This document shows, piece after piece, positions 33,198 to 40,946 of a stretch of DNA of 50,935 nt (the stretch's first letter is position 1; every line of letters starts with the position of its first letter). The notes under the pieces are model-generated. The model searched no databases. It saw nothing but the letters and a program-made list of their open reading frames with translations, and was not told the origin of the DNA. The position numbers were made by a program, and so were the translations under genes. This DNA comes from an uncultured Solirubrobacterales bacterium. GTDB lineage: Bacteria; Actinomycetota; Thermoleophilia; Solirubrobacterales; 70-9. The stretch covers positions 1-50,935 of the forward strand of contig CAIZLN010000084.1 of assembly GCA_903933815.1 (NCBI GenBank). The letters are read 5' to 3'.

Positions 33198-33308
33198 ATC
33201 GAGATACTCCCGGTATCGCGTGTGAGAAATGCTTCCGAATCGTGAAACTGAAGCTCCGTCAGCGTACCGCAGACGGAAAGCGCTTTCGGGGGCGGGGACG
33301 GGCCGGGC

Positions 33309-33764
33309 TCAGCGGGACTGCCAGGCATCCTTCGAGTCCGAGAGCTTGGTGACCTGCTCCGGCAGGTTCCCGGAGGCCAGATCAGCCAGCGTCACGCTCT
33401 CCAGAACCTCGCGCAGACTGGCCCTCATGGCGATCCAGACCGGCTGGAGGTGAGAAGCAGTGCCACGGTAGGAGATCGACTCCGGCGGTGCTGACTGAAC
33501 ATTCGCGATCGGCCCCTCGACCGAGCGGATCACCTCGGCCAGAGTCACTTCTTCGGCTGGCTTGGCAAGCCAGTAGCCGCCTTTGGCCCCCCGCCTGGCT
33601 CGCACGATTCCGGCGTGCTTGAGATCCAGCAGGATGTGCTCCAGAAACTGAAGCGGGATGTCCTGGGCCTCGGCCAGATGCTCGCCCTTGACCGGACCCT
33701 CTGCCGAGGAGGCGAGTTCGACAGCAGCACGAACTGCGTAGTCGGTTTTGGCAGAGACGCGCAC
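33309..33764 (-). CDS. Rrf2-family transcriptional regulator without cluster-binding cysteines
   Basis: The 151-residue protein shows the Rrf2 winged helix: MRVSAKTDYAVRAAVELA, QDIPLQFLEHILLDLKHAGIV, then the wing RGAKGGYWLAKPAEEVTLAEVI. IscR and NsrR members bind an Fe-S cluster with three Cys; none is present here, so it would more likely sense by other means (as CymR does). The start is GTG 33764. It is divergent from the ThiXYZ-like importer (119 nt apart), a candidate target. Confidence 0.88.
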   Translation of the reverse strand: MRVSAKTDYAVRAAVELASSAEGPVKGEHLAEAQDIPLQFLEHILLDLKHAGIVRARRGAKGGYWLAKPAEEVTLAEVIRSVEGPIANVQSAPPESISYRGTASHLQPVWIAMRASLREVLESVTLADLASGNLPEQVTKLSDSKDAWQSR

Positions 33765-33869
33765 GAATCAAGTAAACCAGCCTCCGGCCGCTGATGCTCC
33801 GGCGCGGGCGGAAGAGGAACCCGAACTTCAATGACGAGGGGCTCCGATGGCCTGAACGCTGCCAGCACC

Positions 33870-33875
33870 TAGAAT
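33870..33875 (+). promoter_or_regulatory. -10 box of the importer operon
   Basis: TAGAAT ends 7 nt before ATG 33883, giving a leaderless start for the first gene of the importer. Confidence 0.5.
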
Positions 33876-33882
33876 CGGCGCA

Positions 33883-34683
33883 ATGACAGCATCTTTGTCG
33901 GGCCGAGGCCTGGGTCACTCATTCGGAAGCGTGGCCGCTCTCGACGGGTTTGACTTCGAAATCCCCGCCGGGGATACCGTCGCTCTCGTGGGTCCATCGG
34001 GCTGCGGCAAGTCCACCCTGCTCGAGTTGACCTGCGGCCTGCGCGAGCCCGACTCCGGCCGGATCGAGGTTGCTGGAGAAACCGAAGCATCAGGACGACT
34101 CGCCCATTGCGCCTACATGCCTCAAAGGGACTGCCTGCTGCCGTGGTACCCGGCGATCGACAACGCCAGCCTTGCTCTCCGCAACAGGGGAAGCTCACGC
34201 TCTGCTGCCCGCAGAGGAGCTGCGGGGCTCTTCAGCCAGTTCGGACTGGCCGGGTTCGAGCGGAGCCTGCCCCACGAGCTCTCAGGCGGGATGAGGCAGC
34301 GCGTTGCCTTTCTCCGAACCTTTCTCTCAGGGAAGGAGGTGCTTCTCCTTGACGAGCCGTTCGCCGCCCTCGATGCGATCACCCGGGCAGAGCTTCAGGA
34401 GTGGCTGCTGCCCGTACTGCTCGAGGGCTCCCGGACCGTGTTGCTGGTAACTCATGACGTCGAGGAGGCGCTCTACCTCGCCGACTCCGTGCTGGTCATG
34501 TCGGCTCGGCCGGGGCGGGTGCTGGAGCGGATCAAATCACCCGGGGACCCTTCGCTGAGCCGCAGCGAGCAGGTGACAGCACCTGCCTTCACTTCGCTGC
34601 GTGAACGGATTCTGGGCCTCCTGACAGGGTCAACCGAGGGATTCGCGGGAAGCACAGGTGAGTCCGATGCGGGGAGACCGTAA
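33883..34683 (+). CDS. ABC importer ATP-binding protein (SsuB/TauB/ThiZ type)
   Basis: The 266-residue ATPase has Walker A GPSGCGKST, the Q-loop YMPQRDCLLPWYPAIDN, signature LSGGMRQRVAFLRTF, Walker B VLLLDEPFAALD and VTHDVEEAL. The PQRDCLLPW and LSGGMRQR patterns are typical of nitrate/sulfonate/taurine/pyrimidine importers. It overlaps the permease by 26 nt. Substrate is best judged from the binding protein, which suggests a thiamine pyrimidine precursor. Confidence 0.9.
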   Translation: MTASLSGRGLGHSFGSVAALDGFDFEIPAGDTVALVGPSGCGKSTLLELTCGLREPDSGRIEVAGETEASGRLAHCAYMPQRDCLLPWYPAIDNASLALRNRGSSRSAARRGAAGLFSQFGLAGFERSLPHELSGGMRQRVAFLRTFLSGKEVLLLDEPFAALDAITRAELQEWLLPVLLEGSRTVLLVTHDVEEALYLADSVLVMSARPGRVLERIKSPGDPSLSRSEQVTAPAFTSLRERILGLLTGSTEGFAGSTGESDAGRP

Positions 34684-35458
34684 CGACGCGGGCCGATCGG
34701 AGCTCCTTTCAAGCTGGGTCCTCCCCATCCTGCTCGTTTTGCTTCTGCTTCTTGCCTGGCAACTCGCTGCCTCGAGCGGCTTCATGGCGGACCGGCTCGG
34801 ACTAGAAGAGTTCCTCGTGCCGTCACCCGCCGAGGTCGCCAAGGTGCTCTGGCAGGACCGTTCGCTGATTGCCGAAAACGCATGGGTAACCCTGGTCGAG
34901 GTCGTCTGCGGGTTCCTGATCGCATTGGTGGTCGGACTGGCCGCTGCTACCTTGCTCCACCTGTCGGATCTGCTGAGGCGGGCCAGCTATCCGCTGGTGG
35001 TGGCATCACAGACGATTCCGATCATTGTCATCGCGCCAGTGCTGGTCGTCTGGTTCGGCTACGGGATCGGGCCGAAGCTGGCAGTTGTTGCCCTGATCTG
35101 CTTCTTCCCGATTACCGTCAACACCCTCGACGGTCTGCAGTCGGTCGACCGCGAAAAGGTGAAAATGATGCAGACAATCTGGGCGAGCCGACGTCAGTTG
35201 TTCAGCAGAGTCGAAGTGCCGACCGCCCTGCCCTACGCATTCAGCGGAGCCAAGATAGCGGTTGCGGTCGCGGTGATCGGGGCGGTCTTTGGCGAATGGG
35301 CCGGAGCTGACCGAGGCCTGGGCTACCTGATGCTCCAGGACAATGCCCAGCTGATGACCGCGCGGCTGTTCGCGTCGGTCTTCGTACTCTCGATGATCGC
35401 GATCTCCCTGTTTGCCCTGGTCGCCTTGCTGGAGCGACGGCTGCTGCGATGGCGATAA
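34658..35458 (+). CDS. ABC importer permease (SsuC/ThiX type)
   Basis: The 266-residue membrane protein has about six helices: LPILLVLLLLLAWQLAA, a long central region with VEVVCGFLIALVVGLAAATLL, and the coupling motif region FSGAKIAVAVAVIGAVFGEWAGADRGLGYLM, which matches the EAA loop of this permease family. GTG 34658 is the first start; ATG 34667 is an alternative. It is translationally coupled to the ATPase. Confidence 0.9.
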   Translation: MSPMRGDRNDAGRSELLSSWVLPILLVLLLLLAWQLAASSGFMADRLGLEEFLVPSPAEVAKVLWQDRSLIAENAWVTLVEVVCGFLIALVVGLAAATLLHLSDLLRRASYPLVVASQTIPIIVIAPVLVVWFGYGIGPKLAVVALICFFPITVNTLDGLQSVDREKVKMMQTIWASRRQLFSRVEVPTALPYAFSGAKIAVAVAVIGAVFGEWAGADRGLGYLMLQDNAQLMTARLFASVFVLSMIAISLFALVALLERRLLRWR

Positions 35459-35493
35459 ACTGATTCTCCGATCAGCTTCCCTCACGGAGACCC

Positions 35494-36507
35494 ATGAAAA
35501 AACCGGCCCTGCTCTGTCTTGCCCTCATCGCCGCCCTTGCGTTCACCGCCTGCGGCTCCAAGTCCGAAGATGTCACCCCGGTCCGGGAAGAGTTCAATGT
35601 CGCTCTCGACTGGTACGCCAACCCTGACCACGCCGGGTTTTTCGTGGCTGAAGACCGCGGCTACTTCGAAGATGCCGGGCTTGACGTTTCGCTGGACTCA
35701 CCGACCGACCCGTCCTTGCCGATCAAGCTGGTCGCCGCCGGACGCGCCGACCTTGCGATCTCATACGAGCCGGAGGTACTGCTGGCACGGCAGCAGGGCC
35801 TGGATGTCGTTTCTGTTGCGACTGTGGTCGGAGTACCGCTCACTTCGATGATCTGGTTGAAGAAATCGAAGATCAGAAATGTCGCAGACCTCAAGGGCAA
35901 GACCATCTCGACCGCAGGCATCCCTTACCAGGATGCATACCTGAGGACGATCCTTGAGCGAGCCGGACTCTCGGAGTCGGATGTGAGGAAAGTCGGTGTG
36001 GGGCAAGGGCTTCTGCCCTCAATCATCAGCGGCCGGGCCCAGGCCACCCTTGGTCCTCTCTGGAACATCGAGGGCGTTGACCTGAAGCTCTCGGGGCTGA
36101 GTCCGGTAATCAATCCGGTTGACCGCCTGGGCGTGCCGACGTACAGCGAACTCGTGCTGGTGGCCAACGGCAGCCGGGTCATCGATGACCCGGAGCCGAT
36201 CGAGCTCTTTCTGAAAGCGCTTGAGCGTGGCACGGGTGACGCAGTTGCCATGCCCGGGATGGCAACCGAGACCGTGATCGCTGCCAACCCGGCGCTCGAC
36301 CGCAGGACAACCACCGCGCAAATGAGGGTCACCCTGCCGCTGCTGGCTCAGAGAAACGGTGACAGGCCCTTCGGGTACATGGACACGGCCCGGTGGCAGA
36401 AGTTCATCGACTGGGCTGTCGAGAAGGAAGTACTTGCCGCCCCGCAGCGGGCTGTGGACGTGCTGAGCAACGCTTTGCTGCCGACCGGCGAGGTCGACCC
36501 GGGCTGA
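35494..36507 (+). CDS. ABC importer substrate-binding lipoprotein, NMT1/THI5-like (ThiY type)
   Basis: The N-terminus is a lipoprotein signal (LALIAALAFTAC). The mature protein begins with FNVALDWYANPDHAGFFVAEDRGYF, very like the start of ThiY and other NMT1-family proteins that bind formylaminopyrimidine. GRADLAISYEPEVLLARQQGLDVV and DLKGKTISTAGIPYQ follow the two-lobe fold. The likely cargo is a thiamine pyrimidine precursor, but nitrate- or sulfonate-type ligands cannot be excluded. ATG 35494 has GGAG 5 nt upstream. No TPP riboswitch was found before the operon. Confidence 0.85.
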   Translation: MKKPALLCLALIAALAFTACGSKSEDVTPVREEFNVALDWYANPDHAGFFVAEDRGYFEDAGLDVSLDSPTDPSLPIKLVAAGRADLAISYEPEVLLARQQGLDVVSVATVVGVPLTSMIWLKKSKIRNVADLKGKTISTAGIPYQDAYLRTILERAGLSESDVRKVGVGQGLLPSIISGRAQATLGPLWNIEGVDLKLSGLSPVINPVDRLGVPTYSELVLVANGSRVIDDPEPIELFLKALERGTGDAVAMPGMATETVIAANPALDRRTTTAQMRVTLPLLAQRNGDRPFGYMDTARWQKFIDWAVEKEVLAAPQRAVDVLSNALLPTGEVDPG

Positions 36508-36633
36508 TTCAGGCGGAGCGGCCTGGCGCAGCGGTACTCGATCGGCTACCGGGTGACTGCCCGGGCCCGAACCTGAAACGGCTCTGCCCGGCGGGCGAAC
36601 CTCGGCTCGATCCGGCGGCGATGCCGGGCCGGC

Positions 36634-36951
36634 TCAGCGTCCGAGAAGGTGAACGTCGACCAGGAAGGAGCGGCTGGCGACCACGTTGTTGGCCCGGGCA
36701 CGCTTCGGAAGCCTGATGCCCCGGCGCCTGGAGCCACTCCCGGCCACTGCCCTGACTGCGGCAACCGTGGCAGCACCGGCCAGGGCTCCCCCGGCGACCG
36801 CGATCGCTGCGGTTGTCATCTCTACGCGAAGCGCAGGAAGAGAGGCCTTTCCGGCTTCGTATTCATGGGGAAGTGCGCGCACGCTGTCGGTGTCGAACGC
36901 GTCGGCATCTTCCTCTGAGACCAGTTCTCCATCTACTTCTAGATCGGACAC
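36634..36951 (-). CDS. Small protein with a membrane-type segment, unknown function
   Basis: The 105-residue protein begins at GTG 36951 (MSDLEVDGELVSEEDADAF), with an acidic N-terminus, an Ala/Val/Gly-rich possible membrane helix (TTAAIAVAGGALAGAATVAAV) and a basic C-terminal tail (SGSRRRGIRLPKRARANNV). It is supported mainly by the TAAGGT box 7 nt before its start. The 126-nt stretch between it and the importer gene holds only short G+C hairpins. Confidence 0.6.
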   Translation of the reverse strand: MSDLEVDGELVSEEDADAFDTDSVRALPHEYEAGKASLPALRVEMTTAAIAVAGGALAGAATVAAVRAVAGSGSRRRGIRLPKRARANNVVASRSFLVDVHLLGR

Positions 36952-36958
36952 AGGCAGA

Positions 36959-36964
36959 ACCTTA
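36959..36964 (-). promoter_or_regulatory. -10 box of the 105-residue protein gene
   Basis: TAAGGT on the minus strand ends 7 nt before the GTG start. Confidence 0.4.
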
Positions 36965-36987
36965 CTGCTGGCGGGGGTCGGAACTTC

Positions 36988-38124
36988 TCAAAGTTCCTTC
37001 TCGTAGACCCGGAACTTCTTCGTAACTACGCCGCCCATGCCCTCCAGCGCCCTGTTCATCGATTCGTTGGTCTCCAGTATCCAGCCGGCCTCTCCGGTCA
37101 TCACCCCGTCGGGACGGGTGGTCTGCATGTGGCGGACATACAGGGCGGCGGCTACCCCGGTGTGCTGAAAATCCTTCTTGACCCCCAGCGCGAGGATCCG
37201 CACGACGTCAATCTTTTTCCTTCCTCTCAGGAAGTGGAGCCATCCTGCCGGCAGGACCCGGCCGTTCATCTTGGTCAGGACCTGGTTTATGTCCGGGAGC
37301 GTGAGGGCGGCACCGGCGACGGTGCCGTCGGCGGTCTCGGCGATCATTCCCCAGTCTTCATCGAGCACGAGTTTGAGGCTCTTCGCGTGGAACTCGACCT
37401 CATCCCTGGTGATCGGAACGAAGCCCCAGTTATCTCCCCAGGCTTCGTTGTAGACCTCGTGAAACTTGGCCATCTCGGAAGGCAGGTCCTTGCGGCGCAT
37501 CTTGCGGATCGTGATCCCATGTTCATCGAGACTCTTCTGTGCGGCCTCGTGGATCGCCGGGTGAAACTCGAGTCCCTTTTTCAGTCTGCCCATCTCGAGA
37601 TGCCACATCAGCAGGTCCATTGCCTTGGTGAAGCCGCTGGCCTCGACAAGCTTCTGGAAGTAGGGCTGATGGCAATTCTCCAGGATCACCGGCGGGATGT
37701 CGAAGCCCTCGATCTGGATACCGACCTCATCGTTGGTCGTGAAGTCCATCGGTCCGTAGACCTTTTTCCGGCCCCTGTCGGCCAGCCACTCGCAGGCGGT
37801 ATCGAGCAAGGCATTGGCCACCTCTGGGTCGTCGATGGTCTCGAAGAAGCCGAACTGGCCGTCGTTGCCGCCCCGGTACTCGTCCCAGCGCTCATCTATC
37901 TGCACGCTGATCCGGCCGACCGGCTCCCCGTCGCGCTCGGCGATGAACAGCTCGACTTCGGCGTGGTCGAAGTACGGGTTCCTGGACCGGTCGAGGAACT
38001 GCATCCGGTCGAGGACCAGCGGCGGCACCCACTCGGGGTGGTCGCGGTGGACCGCAAACGGGGTCTTGACGAACCGTTTCAGCTCACGACGGCTGGAAAC
38101 CGGACGGACGGTCAAAGAGGACAC
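36988..38124 (-). CDS. GNAT-fold protein (YghO-like family)
   Basis: The 378-residue protein starts with LTVRPVSSRRELKRFVKTPFAVHRDHPEWVPPL, the characteristic N-terminus of a bacterial GNAT-like family of unknown substrate. A C-terminal half contains VRILALGVKKDFQHTGVAAALYVRHM, the acetyl-CoA-binding motif A region. The GTG start lies 6 nt after TAGGTT. Members are probably N-acyltransferases, but no activity is known to me. It is upstream of the small membrane-type protein. Confidence 0.8.
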   Translation of the reverse strand: MSSLTVRPVSSRRELKRFVKTPFAVHRDHPEWVPPLVLDRMQFLDRSRNPYFDHAEVELFIAERDGEPVGRISVQIDERWDEYRGGNDGQFGFFETIDDPEVANALLDTACEWLADRGRKKVYGPMDFTTNDEVGIQIEGFDIPPVILENCHQPYFQKLVEASGFTKAMDLLMWHLEMGRLKKGLEFHPAIHEAAQKSLDEHGITIRKMRRKDLPSEMAKFHEVYNEAWGDNWGFVPITRDEVEFHAKSLKLVLDEDWGMIAETADGTVAGAALTLPDINQVLTKMNGRVLPAGWLHFLRGRKKIDVVRILALGVKKDFQHTGVAAALYVRHMQTTRPDGVMTGEAGWILETNESMNRALEGMGGVVTKKFRVYEKEL

Positions 38125-38130
38125 GCGCCG

Positions 38131-38136
38131 AACCTA
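38131..38136 (-). promoter_or_regulatory. -10 box of the GNAT-like gene
   Basis: TAGGTT on the minus strand ends 6 nt before GTG 38124. Confidence 0.45.
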
Positions 38137-38147
38137 CCACCAACCCC

Positions 38148-38184
38148 GGCAGCACCCTGTGAGGGGAGGGTGCCCCAGGCTGCC
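38148..38184 (-). terminator. Hairpin after the ABC-2 exporter operon
   Basis: GGCAGC/GCTGCC encloses GCACCC/GGGTGC. It lies about 90 nt after the last permease gene and just before the next promoter. No T-run follows. Confidence 0.35.
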
Positions 38185-38275
38185 GAAACCGACAGACAGA
38201 CGGCAACCGGAACCCATCGCGGTAGGGGCAGGAGACCGGTTTCGAGGTGTGGCTTTCCGTCGTTGTGGCGCGGGG

Positions 38276-39043
38276 TCAGCCTGCAGCTTCGGCCCGACGA
38301 AGCCCGGATATGGCCCAGAGACCGAAGAGGAGGATCATCAGGAAGGCAACTGCGTACGCAGCGAGTATCCCGGTCGGCTCGCCCGCCATGAGGCTGCGGG
38401 CAGCATTCAGCAGGGCCGTCAACGGATTGACCGAGGCGACCGGCTCGATCCATCCTGTGAGCAAGGCCTGCGGCACATACACGGGGGCCAGAAAAAGGAT
38501 GATGAAAACCGGCATCTGCATCAGCGGCCCGGCCTGGAGCGACCTGAACCGAAGGGCGATGCCGGCCGAAAAAAGCAGCGCAGCAACGTTCGAAAGCAGG
38601 GCGAGGCTGTACATGCCGGCCAGATCGAGACCCCCGCCGGATACCTGCATCCCACCGAGCAGCGCAACACCTGTGATGACGACCCAGGTAACCCCGAGCC
38701 TCGCGGCAGCACCAATCGCGTATCCGAGCACGATCGCGCTGCGATGTCTGGTCGCCAGCATCATCCGCCGCCCCATCCCCTGCTCGAAGTCACCGGCGAT
38801 GGAGAAGCCGGCAAACACTCCGGCCAGGGCTGAGGCCTGAAGCAGAACGAAGCAGAACTGGAAGGCCGTGAAGTCGTAATAGTCGAAATTCGGGGAATCC
38901 CCTACCGCAGACAGCCCCCCGGCGAAGGCGGCGAGGAAGAAGAGCGGGAAGAGCAGTGACGGAATGAACATTGAGGGGCGGGTGTAAAGGTTGTGCAGGT
39001 AGCGCCACGAGATGCCCATTGCCGAGGACAGGTAACCGCTCAC
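38276..39043 (-). CDS. ABC-2 type permease (second permease of a DrrAB-like exporter)
   Basis: The 255-residue protein begins at GTG 39043, overlapping the previous stop as GTGA. It has six membrane helices, with SMFIPSLLFPLFFLAAFAGGL first and the ABC-2 middle sequence SIAGDFEQGMGRRMML in the coupling loop. The tail IEPVASVNPLTALLNAARSLM is typical of the DrrB-type family. It pairs with the preceding permease to form the membrane channel of an exporter. Confidence 0.85.
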   Translation of the reverse strand: MSGYLSSAMGISWRYLHNLYTRPSMFIPSLLFPLFFLAAFAGGLSAVGDSPNFDYYDFTAFQFCFVLLQASALAGVFAGFSIAGDFEQGMGRRMMLATRHRSAIVLGYAIGAAARLGVTWVVITGVALLGGMQVSGGGLDLAGMYSLALLSNVAALLFSAGIALRFRSLQAGPLMQMPVFIILFLAPVYVPQALLTGWIEPVASVNPLTALLNAARSLMAGEPTGILAAYAVAFLMILLFGLWAISGLRRAEAAG

Positions 39044-39822
39044 TTCTTCAGCATCCTTCCGCGCAGGCTGAATGCGGCGATCGTGATGGTCACGACTGCC
39101 AGAACGATCGCGATGCCGAAGCCAAGCCCGAGGGCCTCTGGGTCCCAGCCGGTGATCATCAGGCTGCGGATTGCCTCGATCAGGTAGCTGACCGGGTTTA
39201 TCGTCGCCAGGAACCGGAACCAGTCCTGCTCGATCAAGTCTCGTGGCAACGCCATCGAACTGAAGAACAGCAGGACGAACATCAACGGAAACATGCCCTG
39301 AACGGCCTCCCCGGAACCGGTCCTCAGAGCCATTATCAGCCCGATGCCACCGAAGCCGACCGAGATTATGGAAACCAGCACTGCCAGTACGACGATGCCG
39401 GCCAGGCCGGCCTCGAACTCGGCGCCGGTCGCATATCCGACGGCGATGTAGAGCAGCGCCTGCATCTGGCCGAGCATCACCAGGCCGGCGAGCTGTCCGG
39501 CCATCAGGGCGGACGGGCGCATCGGGGTCAGGACCAGCCGGCTGAAGAAACCGTTCTCGATGTCCTGGGCCAGAGCCTGGCCAGCGTTCATGGTCGAAAA
39601 GATTGCAGCCTGAATGAAGGTGAAGCCGAGTGCAAAGGTGATGTAGGAGTCGGTCGGAAAACCTGGAATCTGGGTCGCGGTATTCAGCCCGCCGGTGTTC
39701 ACGGCCAGCAGGAAGAGCGGGAAGATCACACTCGGCACGACCGCCGCCGGCTGGCGGACCAGGCGGACGACCGAGCGACCGGCCATCGCACCGACCTGAA
39801 GCGGCAGAACAGCCGTGCTCAA
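39040..39822 (-). CDS. ABC-2 type permease (first permease of a DrrAB-like exporter)
   Basis: The 260-residue protein begins at TTG 39822, overlapping the ATPase stop as TTGA. Six hydrophobic helices are visible. The loop sequence DIENGFFSRLVLTPMRPSALM and the end INPVSYLIEAIRSLM mark the ABC-2/DrrB family. It is translationally coupled with both neighbours. Confidence 0.87.
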   Translation of the reverse strand: MSTAVLPLQVGAMAGRSVVRLVRQPAAVVPSVIFPLFLLAVNTGGLNTATQIPGFPTDSYITFALGFTFIQAAIFSTMNAGQALAQDIENGFFSRLVLTPMRPSALMAGQLAGLVMLGQMQALLYIAVGYATGAEFEAGLAGIVVLAVLVSIISVGFGGIGLIMALRTGSGEAVQGMFPLMFVLLFFSSMALPRDLIEQDWFRFLATINPVSYLIEAIRSLMITGWDPEALGLGFGIAIVLAVVTITIAAFSLRGRMLKK

Positions 39823-40817
39823 GCTGGTGCCCCTGCCCCCGCGGGCAGCGGCTCCTCGAGGGTGTCTTCGCCGCCGGCACCCTCGAGATGACGGCCGGTC
39901 TTGGCCAGGAAAACGTCATCGAGCGTCGGCTCGTTCAGCACAAGGCTCGCCAGCTCAAGACCGACGGAATCAAACGCGCGCACGATTCCCGCGAGCTCCT
40001 CGATGCCCTCGTTCAGGCGAACCTCGACTGTGCCGCGATTGCCCGCCATCGGCTCGCCGAAACCGGCGAGAATCGCCTGGGCCTCGGAGTGGCGGGCACC
40101 ATCGCGCGGGGATACCTCGATGCTGGGCCGGCCGATCTCGGCCTTGAGCTCCGCCGGAGTGCCCTCGGCCGCGATTTTTCCTTCATCGATGATGCCCACC
40201 CGGTCAGCCAGCTGATCGGCTTCCTCGAGGTACTGGGTGGTCAGAAACACGGTCACTCCCTCATCGCGGGACAGACGGCTGACTTCATCCCAGAGCGATG
40301 ATCGGCTCTGAGGGTCGAGACCGGTCGTCGGCTCGTCCAGAAAGAGCACGCTCGGGCTATGGACCAGAGCCAGTGCCAGATCCAGCCGTCGCTTCATGCC
40401 GCCGGAGTAACCCCCCACCCGCCTTTCGGCGGCCTCGGTCAGGCCGACCCGCTCGATCAACTCATCGCCGCGACTTCGGCGCTGGTCATGCGGCAGTCCC
40501 TGCAGGGCGGTCTGCAGACGCATGTGTTCGCGAGCCGTCAGATGGGGATCAAGTGCCGCCTCCTGAAGGGCTGCCCCGATCACCGCGCGCACCTTCGATC
40601 CTTCGGTGGCGACGTCGAAGCCGGCCACGGTGGCCTTACCGTCAGTCGGAGGAAGCAAGGTCGTCAGCATGTGCACAGTGGTCGACTTGCCAGCCCCGTT
40701 TGGTCCCAGGAAGCCGAAAATCTCGCCTGGCTCAACTTCGAGGTCGATGCCGTCCACCGCTCGCGGACCGTTTTTGAACTGGCGAACCAGCCCTTCCACC
40801 TTTATGCCGTTATTCAA
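39819..40817 (-). CDS. ABC exporter ATPase, DrrA type
   Basis: The 332-residue ATPase has Walker A GPNGAGKST, ALQEAALDPHLTAREHM, signature YSGGMKRRLDLALAL and LFLDEPTTGLDP, the pattern of DrrA-like daunorubicin-resistance and lipid exporters. The C-terminal 100 residues form the accessory domain of this group (LVLNEPTLDDVFLAKTGRHLE). The start is TTG 40817 with AGGAA close upstream; GTG 40802 is an alternative. A TAGGAT box (40870-40875, minus strand) fits a leader of about 45 nt. Substrate could be a lipid or a drug. Confidence 0.9.
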   Translation of the reverse strand: MNNGIKVEGLVRQFKNGPRAVDGIDLEVEPGEIFGFLGPNGAGKSTTVHMLTTLLPPTDGKATVAGFDVATEGSKVRAVIGAALQEAALDPHLTAREHMRLQTALQGLPHDQRRSRGDELIERVGLTEAAERRVGGYSGGMKRRLDLALALVHSPSVLFLDEPTTGLDPQSRSSLWDEVSRLSRDEGVTVFLTTQYLEEADQLADRVGIIDEGKIAAEGTPAELKAEIGRPSIEVSPRDGARHSEAQAILAGFGEPMAGNRGTVEVRLNEGIEELAGIVRAFDSVGLELASLVLNEPTLDDVFLAKTGRHLEGAGGEDTLEEPLPAGAGAPA

Positions 40818-40946
40818 TTTCCTGTGTGTTTCCGTTCGGGAGCAGTGGTTGCCTCTTCTTGACCGAGCAATCCTAGTGACCGGCCCCTGTCACCCCGCGC
40901 CGCCCCCGGAACCGGCTCCGCCTGCCTGGTTTGCCAAACTGAGGGC

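Noticed and set aside
33765-33882. TPP riboswitch before the ThiXYZ-type importer
   Set aside because: The conserved CTGAGA and the GAACCTGATC-type parts are absent, and the ATG lies right after a -10 box.
36508-36633. tRNA-like stretch with TGGCGCAGCGGTA
   Set aside because: A D-arm-like piece appears on one strand and a T-loop-like piece on the other; no acceptor stem forms.
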